A stretch of 64,000 nt of DNA, from NCBI GenBank assembly GCA_030544215.1, contig JARZZO010000012.1, positions 41,083,194-41,147,193 of the forward strand, read 5' to 3'. Under the pieces are notes generated by a model that saw only the letters and a program-made list of their open reading frames with translations, made no database searches and was not told where the DNA came from. Source of the stretch: Zantedeschia hybrid cultivar (lineage: Eukaryota; Streptophyta; Magnoliopsida; Alismatales; Araceae). Shown piece by piece: positions 36,851-45,883 of the stretch (within the stretch, counting starts at the first letter, position 1; every line of letters begins with the position of its first letter). A program made the translations under genes and the position numbers.

Positions 36851-37002
36851 ATGAAAAGCATCCAGGAGTAGCGACGCATTTCAAACTGCGTCGTTAAACC
36901 CAGACGCCTTTCAGTCTCTTTTTTCTATTGTTTGTTGCCTGAGCTTTTGCGAAAAAATAAGGTTCTGTTTGAATAGCGTCGACCTACAGCGACGCTATTC
37001 AG
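36851..37002. repeat. 34-bp GCGTC motifs in the Tat 5' untranslated region
   Basis: 36851-36884 and 36881-36914 form a pair sharing four bases. 36969-37002 is a clean single unit (TTGAATAGCGTC, ten bases, GACGCTATTCAG). They lie between the primer site and gag, outside the LTR. Confidence 0.85.
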
Positions 37003-37487
37003 GCAGTTTCTTATTTCTTTTTTTAGTTCTCAGATTTTTGTGATCTGTGTGCTATTACCCATTATATATTAAGCATTAGAGGCCATCCAAGCTACAGGTC
37101 ATAGCATTGAGGCTAACACCCTCCTCTTCTTAGGAATACTCTTCTTGACGTCTTCAACTCACTCTGATTGGGTCGGTCCCTCGATCAGACTAGAGTAGTT
37201 GGCGTTAAAGACCTCCCTAAGTCCCCAAAATCAAGGTATTCCTCCTTGATCATCGGGCTAGTTGTACCAATTGAAGTCCCGGTTAGATTTCCATAACGTT
37301 GTGAGAGAAAACCATAGAATATAACAGTGGACATTGAACTGAAACTAGGATCCTATCTCTTGAGCGAATTTGTGATTTAATTAAATCCAAATAACCTAAC
37401 AAGGAATCCTAAAATCACGTTAAACATCCACTTGTTTGTTTAATCTCTGTACAACTTGTTTGCCAATCTCTGAAAAAATCTAATATC

Positions 37488-39452
37488 ATGCTGCTCCGAT
37501 CAGGCAGGGACTTGAGCGTGGCTCCAGATGCCATGATCAACTACGAGGGAGATGCTAATGCCCCTCGCAATTCTGATTACCATTTCGAGAGCGGGAGAGA
37601 TGCTGATGCCTCCCGTAATTCTCTTCCTATTCCAGTTCGACATGAGGGGAATGTCTCAACCCCTTTTTATCATCCTCATGATCAATATCTTGATCCTTCC
37701 CCGCATGTGCATGCGGTCCCTAATCCTACCTTTGAGGGGGACATGAATCCTGATGATCCATTATCTTCTGATCCCTCGGATCTTGTAAATGCTTTGGGAG
37801 TTATTGCCTCCCGTCTGGACCCTCAGCAGTTCGAGGCAATCCAGTCCATTCTGAAGGGGAAGACGCCCATGCAGTCTGCCGAGCCGAACCCTGCGGCTCC
37901 CCCTACCATCCCTCAGCAACCTCCTCATCATCCTCCCTACATTCATCAGGCCATGGAAGGCCTCCATGTCACTTCTCGGCCAGCTGGGCCGCAACTTTCC
38001 TCTTTTAGGCAACCGGCCAGACCGCTAACGCCTACTTACCAAAATGCCCTCGGGTATGGCAGAAGCTCTGGCAAACCTCCTCTTTATTGTCCTCCTTGTC
38101 CTACGTACTCCAGGCAACATGCCTATCAAGTACCTCCACCTCCCCCTCCTCCCCAGGCTGATCCGACCACGCAAGCGTTGCTGGCAAAGATGGAGCGCAT
38201 GGATGAACAATTCAACAACCTCCAAAAGATGATGGGGGTCAAAGCTGCACCAGAGATCAACTTACCAAGTCTGCCAGTGTTCCACCTGCCATCCTCTGAG
38301 ATGCCAGTATATCGAAAGTATAACGGTACTGGTAACCCCTTCACCCACTTGAAGGAGTTCATGTACGAGTCATCTTTCTGGCAAAACGACAAGAGGTCGT
38401 TGGCCTTTTTGTTCAGGAGATCTTTAAAGGGACCAGCTCTCGAGTGGTTCTTTTCCTTGGAACCCTCCGAAGTAGAGGACTATAGTTTCGTCTCCCGAAA
38501 ATTCATTCAACGATACCAGGACAGAGTTGACCCCTCCCTGTCCATTACTGACTTAATAGTAGAGAAGATGAAGCCCGATGAGGAGTTTGTCAGTTTTGCC
38601 AACAGATGGAGGGGCTTGGCCGAGAAAGTTAAAGATCACTTGTCTGAGTCGGAGTAAGTAAAGATGCTCATTTCCAACGCTACGCCTCAGTTCAAACTAG
38701 TCCTCTCCCTGAACAATCTGACCAGCATGGCAGAGCTCTATGAGAGAGCGCGGTACTGTCAGAATGCCTTCAAGGACGCTACGTTCTCTAGCGTCTTTGA
38801 TCCTCACAGACCTAGTAGGCCTCCACCTCGGAAACCTGCGGTGCCAAATTCTCCCAGCACAGGTCCGACTACTGAGGGCATGCTCTCTCATGAGCAAGTT
38901 AGCAGTATGAACAATAACTCGCCCCAGTTTGTGAGAAGTCAACAGCAGCAGTACCAGCGGCCACAGTAGCCGAACCAGCAGGGGTAGGCAGCACCCAAAC
39001 CCCCAGTATCAGCAGCCCCAGTTTCAGCGGCCCCAGCAGCCGAATCAGCAACAGCAAGAACAACAACAATAGCCACAGCAGCCGCCGCAACGGCAGTTAC
39101 AGTACCAGCCTCCGTCACAGCAGTATCAGCAACAGCAGTAGTACCAGCCACGCGCACCGCCGGCATATCATAATGTCCCTCCCCCTGCTGACTATAACCA
39201 GTAGAGAAGACCTCCAGGCCCGAAGAAGGCAGAATACCCAGTCCTCCCAGAGTCCTTGGCAGACATTTTCAGTGCTTTAATGGCAGCCAATGCCTTGGTC
39301 CTGCCAAGAGAGAAGGCAATCTGGCCCCAGAATGCCGATACCTCTAGGTATTGCTATTTCCATAGGCAACCTGGACACACTATTGACACCTGCTTCCAAT
39401 TTAGAGATTACATCCATGATCTCAACGAGTAGGGCAGCATTGACTGGGAGGA
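37488..39452 (+). pseudogene. gag of the Tat element
   Basis: The ATG at 37488 opens 389 codons to a TAA at 38655-38657. The same frame goes on to 38969. A proline-rich N-terminal third is followed by the gag core (KYNGTGNPFTHLKEFMYESS, LKGPALEWFFSLEP, FIQRYQ, residues about 280-370). It packages the RNA in virus-like particles. Past 38969 a glutamine-rich stretch contains several TAG codons where CAG repeats are expected and at least one frameshift. It then reaches a zinc-knuckle-like motif, CYFHRQPGHTIDTC, near 39352, and joins the protease frame after a TAG near 39430. The nonsense codons fit C-to-T decay. Confidence 0.85.
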
Positions 39453-39453
39453 G

Positions 39454-40866
39454 ATGAAAAAGTACATATCTGCCTTAAAGGAAAGAAGACCACCACCACA
39501 GCAGCAACAACAGCAAGTGAGAGCACCAGCACAAGCAGCAGCACCACCGAACATGGGCATAGTGCAGAACCCGCTTCCCGAGCATCAAAATCAGAACCAA
39601 GTTGCCCCCATTCTGACAAATAGCTGGTCTGAGGCTAACCGCGGGCAACAGTGGAGGATAGAGGACTCTTCCTCTATCTATTCAACGGGTCACATTCCGA
39701 GTACTGCAGAACAACCACCATGCCGCACCATCCATATACCCAGACCACAGCCCATTACCATTACCCCTATACCAACACACGTATATCACTCACCCACACC
39801 TACTAACCCATTACTACCACCCGCTTTCCTTAAACCCATTACACCCCACACCACTACGCCTCCTCTAAATAACCCCCCGCAAACCAACTACGCACCCGTG
39901 CTACCATCCAGACCCCTACTCCGCGTACAATTCCCTACTTCACCCGCTACCACTACCGCTTACCCAGATATCATCCAACCTTCTAAACTGTTACTACGCA
40001 TGCCGTTCCCCACTTCATCCACCATCCAACCATCTAGGCCTTTAATTCGCACCACGCCACCACCGACTAACCCTACGCCATCACCTACATACCAACACTC
40101 CACCCCATCCGCACCATCCAACCCTGCGGTACTCAAAGTATCACTCGGACCTTCCACGGCTGAGGAACATGCACTCTGGAGTGGGAGGATTTTCAACAAA
40201 GTCTTTCCTCAGTCAACAGTTAGAGACGGCCCATCACAGCCGACAGAGGAAGCACACAATGAAGAGAGTGCACCAGGTACTCAATATGATTTGTTGAAAC
40301 ATCTGGACCGGACACCGGTACGGATCTCCGTGCTTGAACTGATCAAAAGATCGAAGACTCACCAAGAAGCTCTGATGGAATATTTGCAAAAGGTGATGGT
40401 CAACGAGGACGTGCCAGTGGAAAAGATTGCAGCACTGTTAGTTCCTCAGGGGGATCAACCCTCTATTTCATTTCATACATCGGAACTAGCACCGCCGGCA
40501 GCCAGAAGCATGGCTCTGAGCATCACGGTCAACATCTGTAAGAAGGCCGTGGATGCATGTCTGGTTGACACCGGGGCTTCGATCAATGTTCTACCTCCGA
40601 AGACCCTGGAATTGTGCGGTGTGCCCAAGGAAAAATGGCTGCCTAGCCCCATCTCCGTGACGGTATATAATAATTCCACCCGTTCCCCTCTGGGAATGGT
40701 TTATTTGAAGGTGGAGCTAGGCCCTGTAAGTCATGCAGAGGTCGAATTTCACATTCTGGAAATCAACCCTTCTTTAAACGCCATTTTGAGTCGTCCTTAC
40801 ATAAAAACTCTTGAGGCGATTCCCTCCATGAATCATCAATGCCTCAAATTCCCCTTCAAAGGATGA
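39454..40866 (+). CDS. protease region of the Tat polyprotein
   Basis: An open stretch of 470 codons. It starts in the gag tail (MKKYISALKERRPPPQQ), passes through a long Pro/Thr/Ser-rich linker (residues about 80-230), and ends in an aspartic protease domain. The catalytic motif DTGAS is at residues 372-376 (40567 on), followed by LNAILSRPYIKTLEAIPS, the retropepsin C-terminal pattern. The enzyme would cut the polyprotein. The start is arbitrary because this is an internal part of a broken gag-pol frame. A TGA ends it at 40864-40866, after which the same frame continues. Confidence 0.85.
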   Translation: MKKYISALKERRPPPQQQQQQVRAPAQAAAPPNMGIVQNPLPEHQNQNQVAPILTNSWSEANRGQQWRIEDSSSIYSTGHIPSTAEQPPCRTIHIPRPQPITITPIPTHVYHSPTPTNPLLPPAFLKPITPHTTTPPLNNPPQTNYAPVLPSRPLLRVQFPTSPATTTAYPDIIQPSKLLLRMPFPTSSTIQPSRPLIRTTPPPTNPTPSPTYQHSTPSAPSNPAVLKVSLGPSTAEEHALWSGRIFNKVFPQSTVRDGPSQPTEEAHNEESAPGTQYDLLKHLDRTPVRISVLELIKRSKTHQEALMEYLQKVMVNEDVPVEKIAALLVPQGDQPSISFHTSELAPPAARSMALSITVNICKKAVDACLVDTGASINVLPPKTLELCGVPKEKWLPSPISVTVYNNSTRSPLGMVYLKVELGPVSHAEVEFHILEINPSLNAILSRPYIKTLEAIPSMNHQCLKFPFKG

Positions 40867-41193
40867 ATCATTAAGGTTACGAGCATGCCGATCCTTGTTG
40901 CTGCTCATACTTTGAATGTCCAACCCATTCCTTCACCTGGCCGACAACCTTTTCTGTCGGTATTACAGGTTTACCATCCAGTGGCTGATCCTCTGAAAAC
41001 TGCCACTATTTCTCCTTATCCATTAAATGCCATAAAGAGGGGGAAGTGCATGAGTACCCCAAGATGGAGAATAATTATGAAGAATGGCTATTAGCCTGGA
41101 AGAGGCCTGGGTACACAGTTACAAGGCAGGACCACTCCCGTCAAAGACCACCGAGGAATACTCGGAAGCGGCCTGGACTATAGGCCGAGAAAA
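40867..41193 (+). pseudogene. Tat polyprotein segment with G-patch remnant
   Basis: The frame continues after the TGA with TSMPILVAAHTLNVQPIPSP. It then reaches GY, a TAG, and PGRGLGTQLQG, a glycine-patch motif of the kind found after the protease in Tat/Athila-lineage elements. The TAG replaces the residue usually between GY and PG (most likely Gln). Confidence 0.65.
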
Positions 41194-42111
41194 ATGAAGC
41201 AGGACATTGTTCAGCAAGCAGAGAATGAAGGCGGCCAGAAAGTTTGGGAGACGATATCTACACCACACAAGGAAGGTCGGGACCCCTTAACATGGACCCT
41301 ATACACTCATTTTGTAAAGGGGCCCGTAATAAGTCATGACAACACGGTGGTCATTACTTCATGTTTTGACCTCCACGATATATATGGGAGAGACTTGGCT
41401 AGACACTGCTCAGAATTGCTCACGTACCAGTCCTTGGAGGCTCTGCGGCCTATGAAAATGAGAAAATTCCAAGATCTTAAATGTGAATGGTACAGGTGGT
41501 TCGATTTAAGAGATCTCTACATTGCATTGAACACGCTGTTTCTCGATCCTGCAAAACTCAAGTGGCCGCCACAGATCGATGAGCTGATCGAAGGTCCCGG
41601 TGCTATTTTCGACAAAAGGATACTGCTGTCAGAAGAGACTGATGAAGGGGAGCCAGATGACCCCTATGAAGCTGGCTACACCACGGATCTGCTTTGGAGG
41701 GGGACATATCCTTCTCATGTTTTCATGCTTCACACCTTGTTTCGCACTTTGCTCTTGACCCCGACTTGGTCGCAGGTCATCATTGAAGACATTCTACGGG
41801 CCCCGCCCGTCATGATTACTCTGTCCCCACGGGACCTCATTCCACCACCTCCTCTCGATCTAGAGAGGATGTATGATTTAATATGGGACATACTGCTGTA
41901 TGATCCCCCTAATCCTCTGGCCTTGGTGCCACTTCCCTCATCTCATTCTCCTTCTATTCATCTTCATTCTTGTTTTATACTTAACTCTTCTATTGCCCAA
42001 AAAAAAACATCAATTTGGCAACAAATTCTTCCCAGATCCTCATTGAAGAAACCTCTTACTTGGCCGATTATACCCCATCGCGTGGGTCTTTCAGTCAAGA
42101 TTCTATTCTAA
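41194..42111 (+). CDS. uncharacterised Tat polyprotein segment between G-patch and RT
   Basis: An open stretch of 305 codons (MKQDIVQQAENEGGQKVWET...) follows the G-patch in frame. It contains WTLYTHFVKGPVISHDNTVV, YGRDLARHC and an acidic stretch (EETDEGEPDDPYEAGYTTD). I do not recognise a domain. In Ogre-like relatives the protease and RT regions are separated by an intron, so part of this may be spliced out. Its end overlaps the next frame (42015 on), so a frameshift or splice lies near 42015-42110. Confidence 0.55.
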   Translation: MKQDIVQQAENEGGQKVWETISTPHKEGRDPLTWTLYTHFVKGPVISHDNTVVITSCFDLHDIYGRDLARHCSELLTYQSLEALRPMKMRKFQDLKCEWYRWFDLRDLYIALNTLFLDPAKLKWPPQIDELIEGPGAIFDKRILLSEETDEGEPDDPYEAGYTTDLLWRGTYPSHVFMLHTLFRTLLLTPTWSQVIIEDILRAPPVMITLSPRDLIPPPPLDLERMYDLIWDILLYDPPNPLALVPLPSSHSPSIHLHSCFILNSSIAQKKTSIWQQILPRSSLKKPLTWPIIPHRVGLSVKILF

Positions 42112-42692
42112 ATCTACTCTGCCCCTCTCCTCAGGAGGATTCTCCTGTATTTCCATCTGTATCCCATGATTTTCATTCTGCTTCATCTTCATTAGGTCAG
42201 AATAGGGAGTCTAGTGAAGTTAGACAGTCTAGCTCTACGCAAGTTAATCAGGTTAGGAAGTCTAGAAAGTCTAAGGGTAGACAGATTCCAGATAGATACC
42301 TCCAGGATTTAGCTGATAGATGTCTTTCTTGCTCGATGATCCCTCAACTATTGGAAAATCCCATTCAGATGCCAGAACACTATATGGACGATGAATTAGT
42401 CAATGATGGATATGGGGTGTATGAGTTGATACATGAAAAAGACCCCATTGTTGAAGATGAAGAAGATGACGAGGACGCAGCCGAGGCATATGCCAGTGGA
42501 GTGAAGAGATTCGATGAACCCTCAGCTGCCGTAAAAGAGCCCACCAGAGAAGTCAATTTAGGGACTGAAGACGAACCTAAGATTGTCCTCGTCAGCAAGA
42601 ATCTTTCTGTAGAAGATGAGAAGGCAATGGTACAAGTTCTTAAAGACTATAAGGACACTTTCGCCTGGATTATGAAGATATGCCGGGGTTAG
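42015..42692 (+). CDS. linker before reverse transcriptase, Tat polyprotein
   Basis: 225 codons with an acidic tract (IVEDEEDDEDAAEAYASGVK) and the conserved lead-in to Tat RT: VNLGTEDEPKIVLVSKNLSV and LKDYKDTFAW. After TFAW the frame is lost. One base appears to be missing near 42670, so the RT frame starts from the overlapping ATG at 42680 in another phase. Confidence 0.75.
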   Translation: MATNSSQILIEETSYLADYTPSRGSFSQDSILNLLCPSPQEDSPVFPSVSHDFHSASSSLGQNRESSEVRQSSSTQVNQVRKSRKSKGRQIPDRYLQDLADRCLSCSMIPQLLENPIQMPEHYMDDELVNDGYGVYELIHEKDPIVEDEEDDEDAAEAYASGVKRFDEPSAAVKEPTREVNLGTEDEPKIVLVSKNLSVEDEKAMVQVLKDYKDTFAWIMKICRG

Positions 42693-45600
42693 ACTCGTCA
42701 TTAGTAGAACACAGATTGACATTAAAGGAAGGAGCTAGCCCGGTCAAACAGAAGCTAAGGCGATTCCACCCACAAATGGCTTTAAAGATGGAGGAAGAGG
42801 TCGACAAGCTACATAAAGCCAAGTTCATTAGAGTTGTCCTCTATCCACAATGGGTGGCCAACATAGTCCTGGTTATGAAGAAGGACGGGAAGGTCAGGAT
42901 TTGCATTGACTTCCGAGATTTAAATCGGGCGTGTCCTAAAGATGATTTTCCATTGCCTCTTATTGACGTACTCATTGAAAACACTACTGGCTATGAGACT
43001 TTATCATTTATGGATGGGTTTTCATTATACAATCAGATTAAATTGGCAGAAGAAGATCAGGAAAAGACATCATTCACTACACCTTGGGGAACATACTGCT
43101 ATGTTGTCATGCCATTTGGATTAAAGAATGGTAGAGCCACTTATCAGAGGGCTATGATGACAATATTTCACGATATGATGCACATAGATCTGGAAGTGTA
43201 TGCGGATGACTTGTTGGTTAAATCTAAGACGAAGGCGGAGCATGCCAAAGTTTTGGCAAAAGTGTTAGAGAGATCAAAGGAGTATCAGTTAAAGATGAAC
43301 CCCAAGAAATGTGTATTCGCGGTATCCTCAGGAAAATTACTTGGATTCATTATCAGTAAACGGGGAATTGAGATTGATCCCAATAAGGCGAACGCTATCA
43401 GAGAGATGCCACCTCCCAAGAACTTGAAGGAGTTAAGAGGATTAATTGGGAGGTTGCAATTTATTCGTCGTTTTGTCTCCCAGCACTCACAAAGGTGTAA
43501 GCCGTTCTACGAGCTTACCAAGCCAGGAGTCAAATTCGATTGGGACGATAAGCGTCATGAGGCATTCGATGGATTAAAGAATTATTTGGCAAGTCCTCCT
43601 GTTTTGAGACCACCATCTCCAGGCAAACCATTGATACTTTACATTTCTGTCCTGGATGATGCTGTGGGGGCTGTCCTAGCACAAGAGGATGAAGAAGGAA
43701 AGGAGAGGGCAGCCTACTATCTCTCTAAACTTCTCAACCCCACTGAACAGAGATATACAACGATGGAGAAAACTTGTACAGCATTGGTTTGGGTTGTTCA
43801 GAAATTGAAGTATTATTTTCTAGCCCATAAAGTCCATCTCATCGCTAGGATGAATCCGATCAAGTTTCTTCTGGAGAAATATGTCCTTACCGATAGGTTA
43901 GCACGATGGCAAAGCTTTCTATCTCAATTCGATATCACTTACATTCAGCAGAAAGCGATCAAAGGCTATGCCATAGCAGAACACCTCGCTCATCACCCCC
44001 TTCCTCGTTTTGATCCAGTCCAATTGGAGTTTCCGGATGAGGAACTGATGTCTATAGACCAAATCAGAGATGATATGTGGACTCTACATTTTGACAAAGC
44101 TCTGAATTCCCATGGAAAGGGTATTGGCATTGTTCTGTTATCATCCGAAGGTATCACCATTCCACAAGCCTTTCAGCTTGACTTTCCAATCACCAACAAT
44201 ATAGTTGAATACGAGGCGCTCCTTGCTGGCCTCGAGGCTGCTCATTCCCATGGTGTTACCAAACTCAGGATTGTGGGTGATAGCCAATTGATTCTTCGCC
44301 AAGTGTTAACCAAGTATCAAACCCTTGATCCCAAGCTCAAGCCTTATCAAGAACTTACTTCTACTTATTCAAAGCTTTTCACCAAATTGATCTTCGTCCA
44401 TGTTCCTAGGAATCAGAACATCTTAGCTGATGCTCTAGCCTCACTTGCATCTTTTCTTGATTTTCCAATCAACAGGCAATCTGAATCAATTATAGTTCAT
44501 AGGCGTCTTTCACCCGCCGTGAAAGACCCTTTATTTCTGAGAACCAAGGAAAAGTTGCTGAAGAAGGTCAGAGATGGAGATATTGTGGAAAAAAGAGAAA
44601 TCATGTTGATGGAGCTATTAGAAGAGATGGATGATGAACAGAAGCTATGGTACTATGAAATTGTCAAATATTGTGAAGATCAATCGTATCCTGAAGAAGC
44701 CATAACTGAGGAGAAGAGAGCTATCAGGAGAGTTGCTCAACGATACACCCTAGTTGAGGGAGCACTGTACAAAAGAGGTTTTGATGGAGTTCTTCTGAGA
44801 TGTCTAGATGAAGATGAGGTTTGGAAGGCTATGGAAGGAGCTCACGCTGGAGTTTGTGGTGGCCATGTTAATGGACAAATGCTAGCAAAGAAGATCCTTA
44901 GACAAAGATTTTATTGGCCCACCATAGAAGAAGACTGTGTAGGATATGTCCGTAGGTGTGCTAAGTGTCAACTTCACGCCGACAAAATTCATTCTCCTGC
45001 ATCTTCACTCCATCTTGTTTCTTCCCCATGGCCTTTCTCCATGTGGGCTTTTGATATCATTGGACCCCTTGGCAATCCTGATTCCGGCATCAAGCAAAAA
45101 TCTTTCATCCTCATGGCAACGGAATACTTCACCAAGTGGGCAGAAGCTGAAGCATACACGGAAGTCAAAGCATCAACCGTCTGCAAGTTCATCATGAGGA
45201 ACATCATCACCAGATTTGGAATTCCAAGCACTATCGTCACCGACAATGGACCACAGTTCGTGTCACAAGAATTGAAAGACCTCTGCAACAGGTACAAAAT
45301 TGCATTATATCATTCATCTCCTTATTATCCGCAAGGCAATGGCCAAGCAGAGGCAACTAACAAGACTTTGATAAAAATCATCAAAAAGACGTGCAAATCT
45401 AACAAGTTCACAGACTGCCCAGAAAAATTGGTTGAGGCTCTATGGGCCTACCGAACTTCAATCCGCACGCCCACTGGGCAAACTCCTTATTCCTTAACAT
45501 TTGAAATGGAGGCAGTAGTTCTGTACGAGATCCTCGTACCGTCATTAATAGTACAATTGAACAAGAAATTTTCCATTGATGAACATTGTTCAACACTCCT

Positions 45601-45883
45601 TGCTCAATTGGAACTCTTAGACGAGAGAAGATGGTCAGCTGCTAATCATGCAAGAGTTTATCAAAATAGACTAGCACGTTTTTATCAAAAGAAAGTCATT
45701 GAACGTAAGTTCAAAGTTGGTGAAATGGTCGTCAAAAGAATTTTTGTAAAACCTGGTGGTCCACGTTCTAAGCTCCAACCCAACTGGGAAGGATCTTATG
45801 TTGTATCACATGCTTTTCCTAGTAATGCTTATCATCTTGTCAATGCAGAAGGAGAAGAGCTAACTCACCCCTGGAACGGTTAG
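42680..45883 (+). CDS. reverse transcriptase-RNase H-aRNase H-integrase of the Tat element
   Basis: An uninterrupted frame of 1067 codons. RT is at residues about 25-200, with YADD at 174-177 (43199-43210). RNase H follows at about 310-400 (LILYISVLDDAVGAVLAQED). The second, archaeal-type RNase H is at about 470-600 (WTLHFDKALNSHGKG, IVEYEALLAGLEAA, ADALASLAS). The integrase zinc finger has H722, H729, C760 and C763. The catalytic triad is D792, D855 and E891, with the classical 35-residue gap between the last two. The C-terminal part ends HPWNG. These enzymes copy and insert the element. The start is only the first ATG after the frameshift, so the true frame begins upstream. Confidence 0.95.
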   Translation: MPGLDSSLVEHRLTLKEGASPVKQKLRRFHPQMALKMEEEVDKLHKAKFIRVVLYPQWVANIVLVMKKDGKVRICIDFRDLNRACPKDDFPLPLIDVLIENTTGYETLSFMDGFSLYNQIKLAEEDQEKTSFTTPWGTYCYVVMPFGLKNGRATYQRAMMTIFHDMMHIDLEVYADDLLVKSKTKAEHAKVLAKVLERSKEYQLKMNPKKCVFAVSSGKLLGFIISKRGIEIDPNKANAIREMPPPKNLKELRGLIGRLQFIRRFVSQHSQRCKPFYELTKPGVKFDWDDKRHEAFDGLKNYLASPPVLRPPSPGKPLILYISVLDDAVGAVLAQEDEEGKERAAYYLSKLLNPTEQRYTTMEKTCTALVWVVQKLKYYFLAHKVHLIARMNPIKFLLEKYVLTDRLARWQSFLSQFDITYIQQKAIKGYAIAEHLAHHPLPRFDPVQLEFPDEELMSIDQIRDDMWTLHFDKALNSHGKGIGIVLLSSEGITIPQAFQLDFPITNNIVEYEALLAGLEAAHSHGVTKLRIVGDSQLILRQVLTKYQTLDPKLKPYQELTSTYSKLFTKLIFVHVPRNQNILADALASLASFLDFPINRQSESIIVHRRLSPAVKDPLFLRTKEKLLKKVRDGDIVEKREIMLMELLEEMDDEQKLWYYEIVKYCEDQSYPEEAITEEKRAIRRVAQRYTLVEGALYKRGFDGVLLRCLDEDEVWKAMEGAHAGVCGGHVNGQMLAKKILRQRFYWPTIEEDCVGYVRRCAKCQLHADKIHSPASSLHLVSSPWPFSMWAFDIIGPLGNPDSGIKQKSFILMATEYFTKWAEAEAYTEVKASTVCKFIMRNIITRFGIPSTIVTDNGPQFVSQELKDLCNRYKIALYHSSPYYPQGNGQAEATNKTLIKIIKKTCKSNKFTDCPEKLVEALWAYRTSIRTPTGQTPYSLTFEMEAVVLYEILVPSLIVQLNKKFSIDEHCSTLLAQLELLDERRWSAANHARVYQNRLARFYQKKVIERKFKVGEMVVKRIFVKPGGPRSKLQPNWEGSYVVSHAFPSNAYHLVNAEGEELTHPWNG

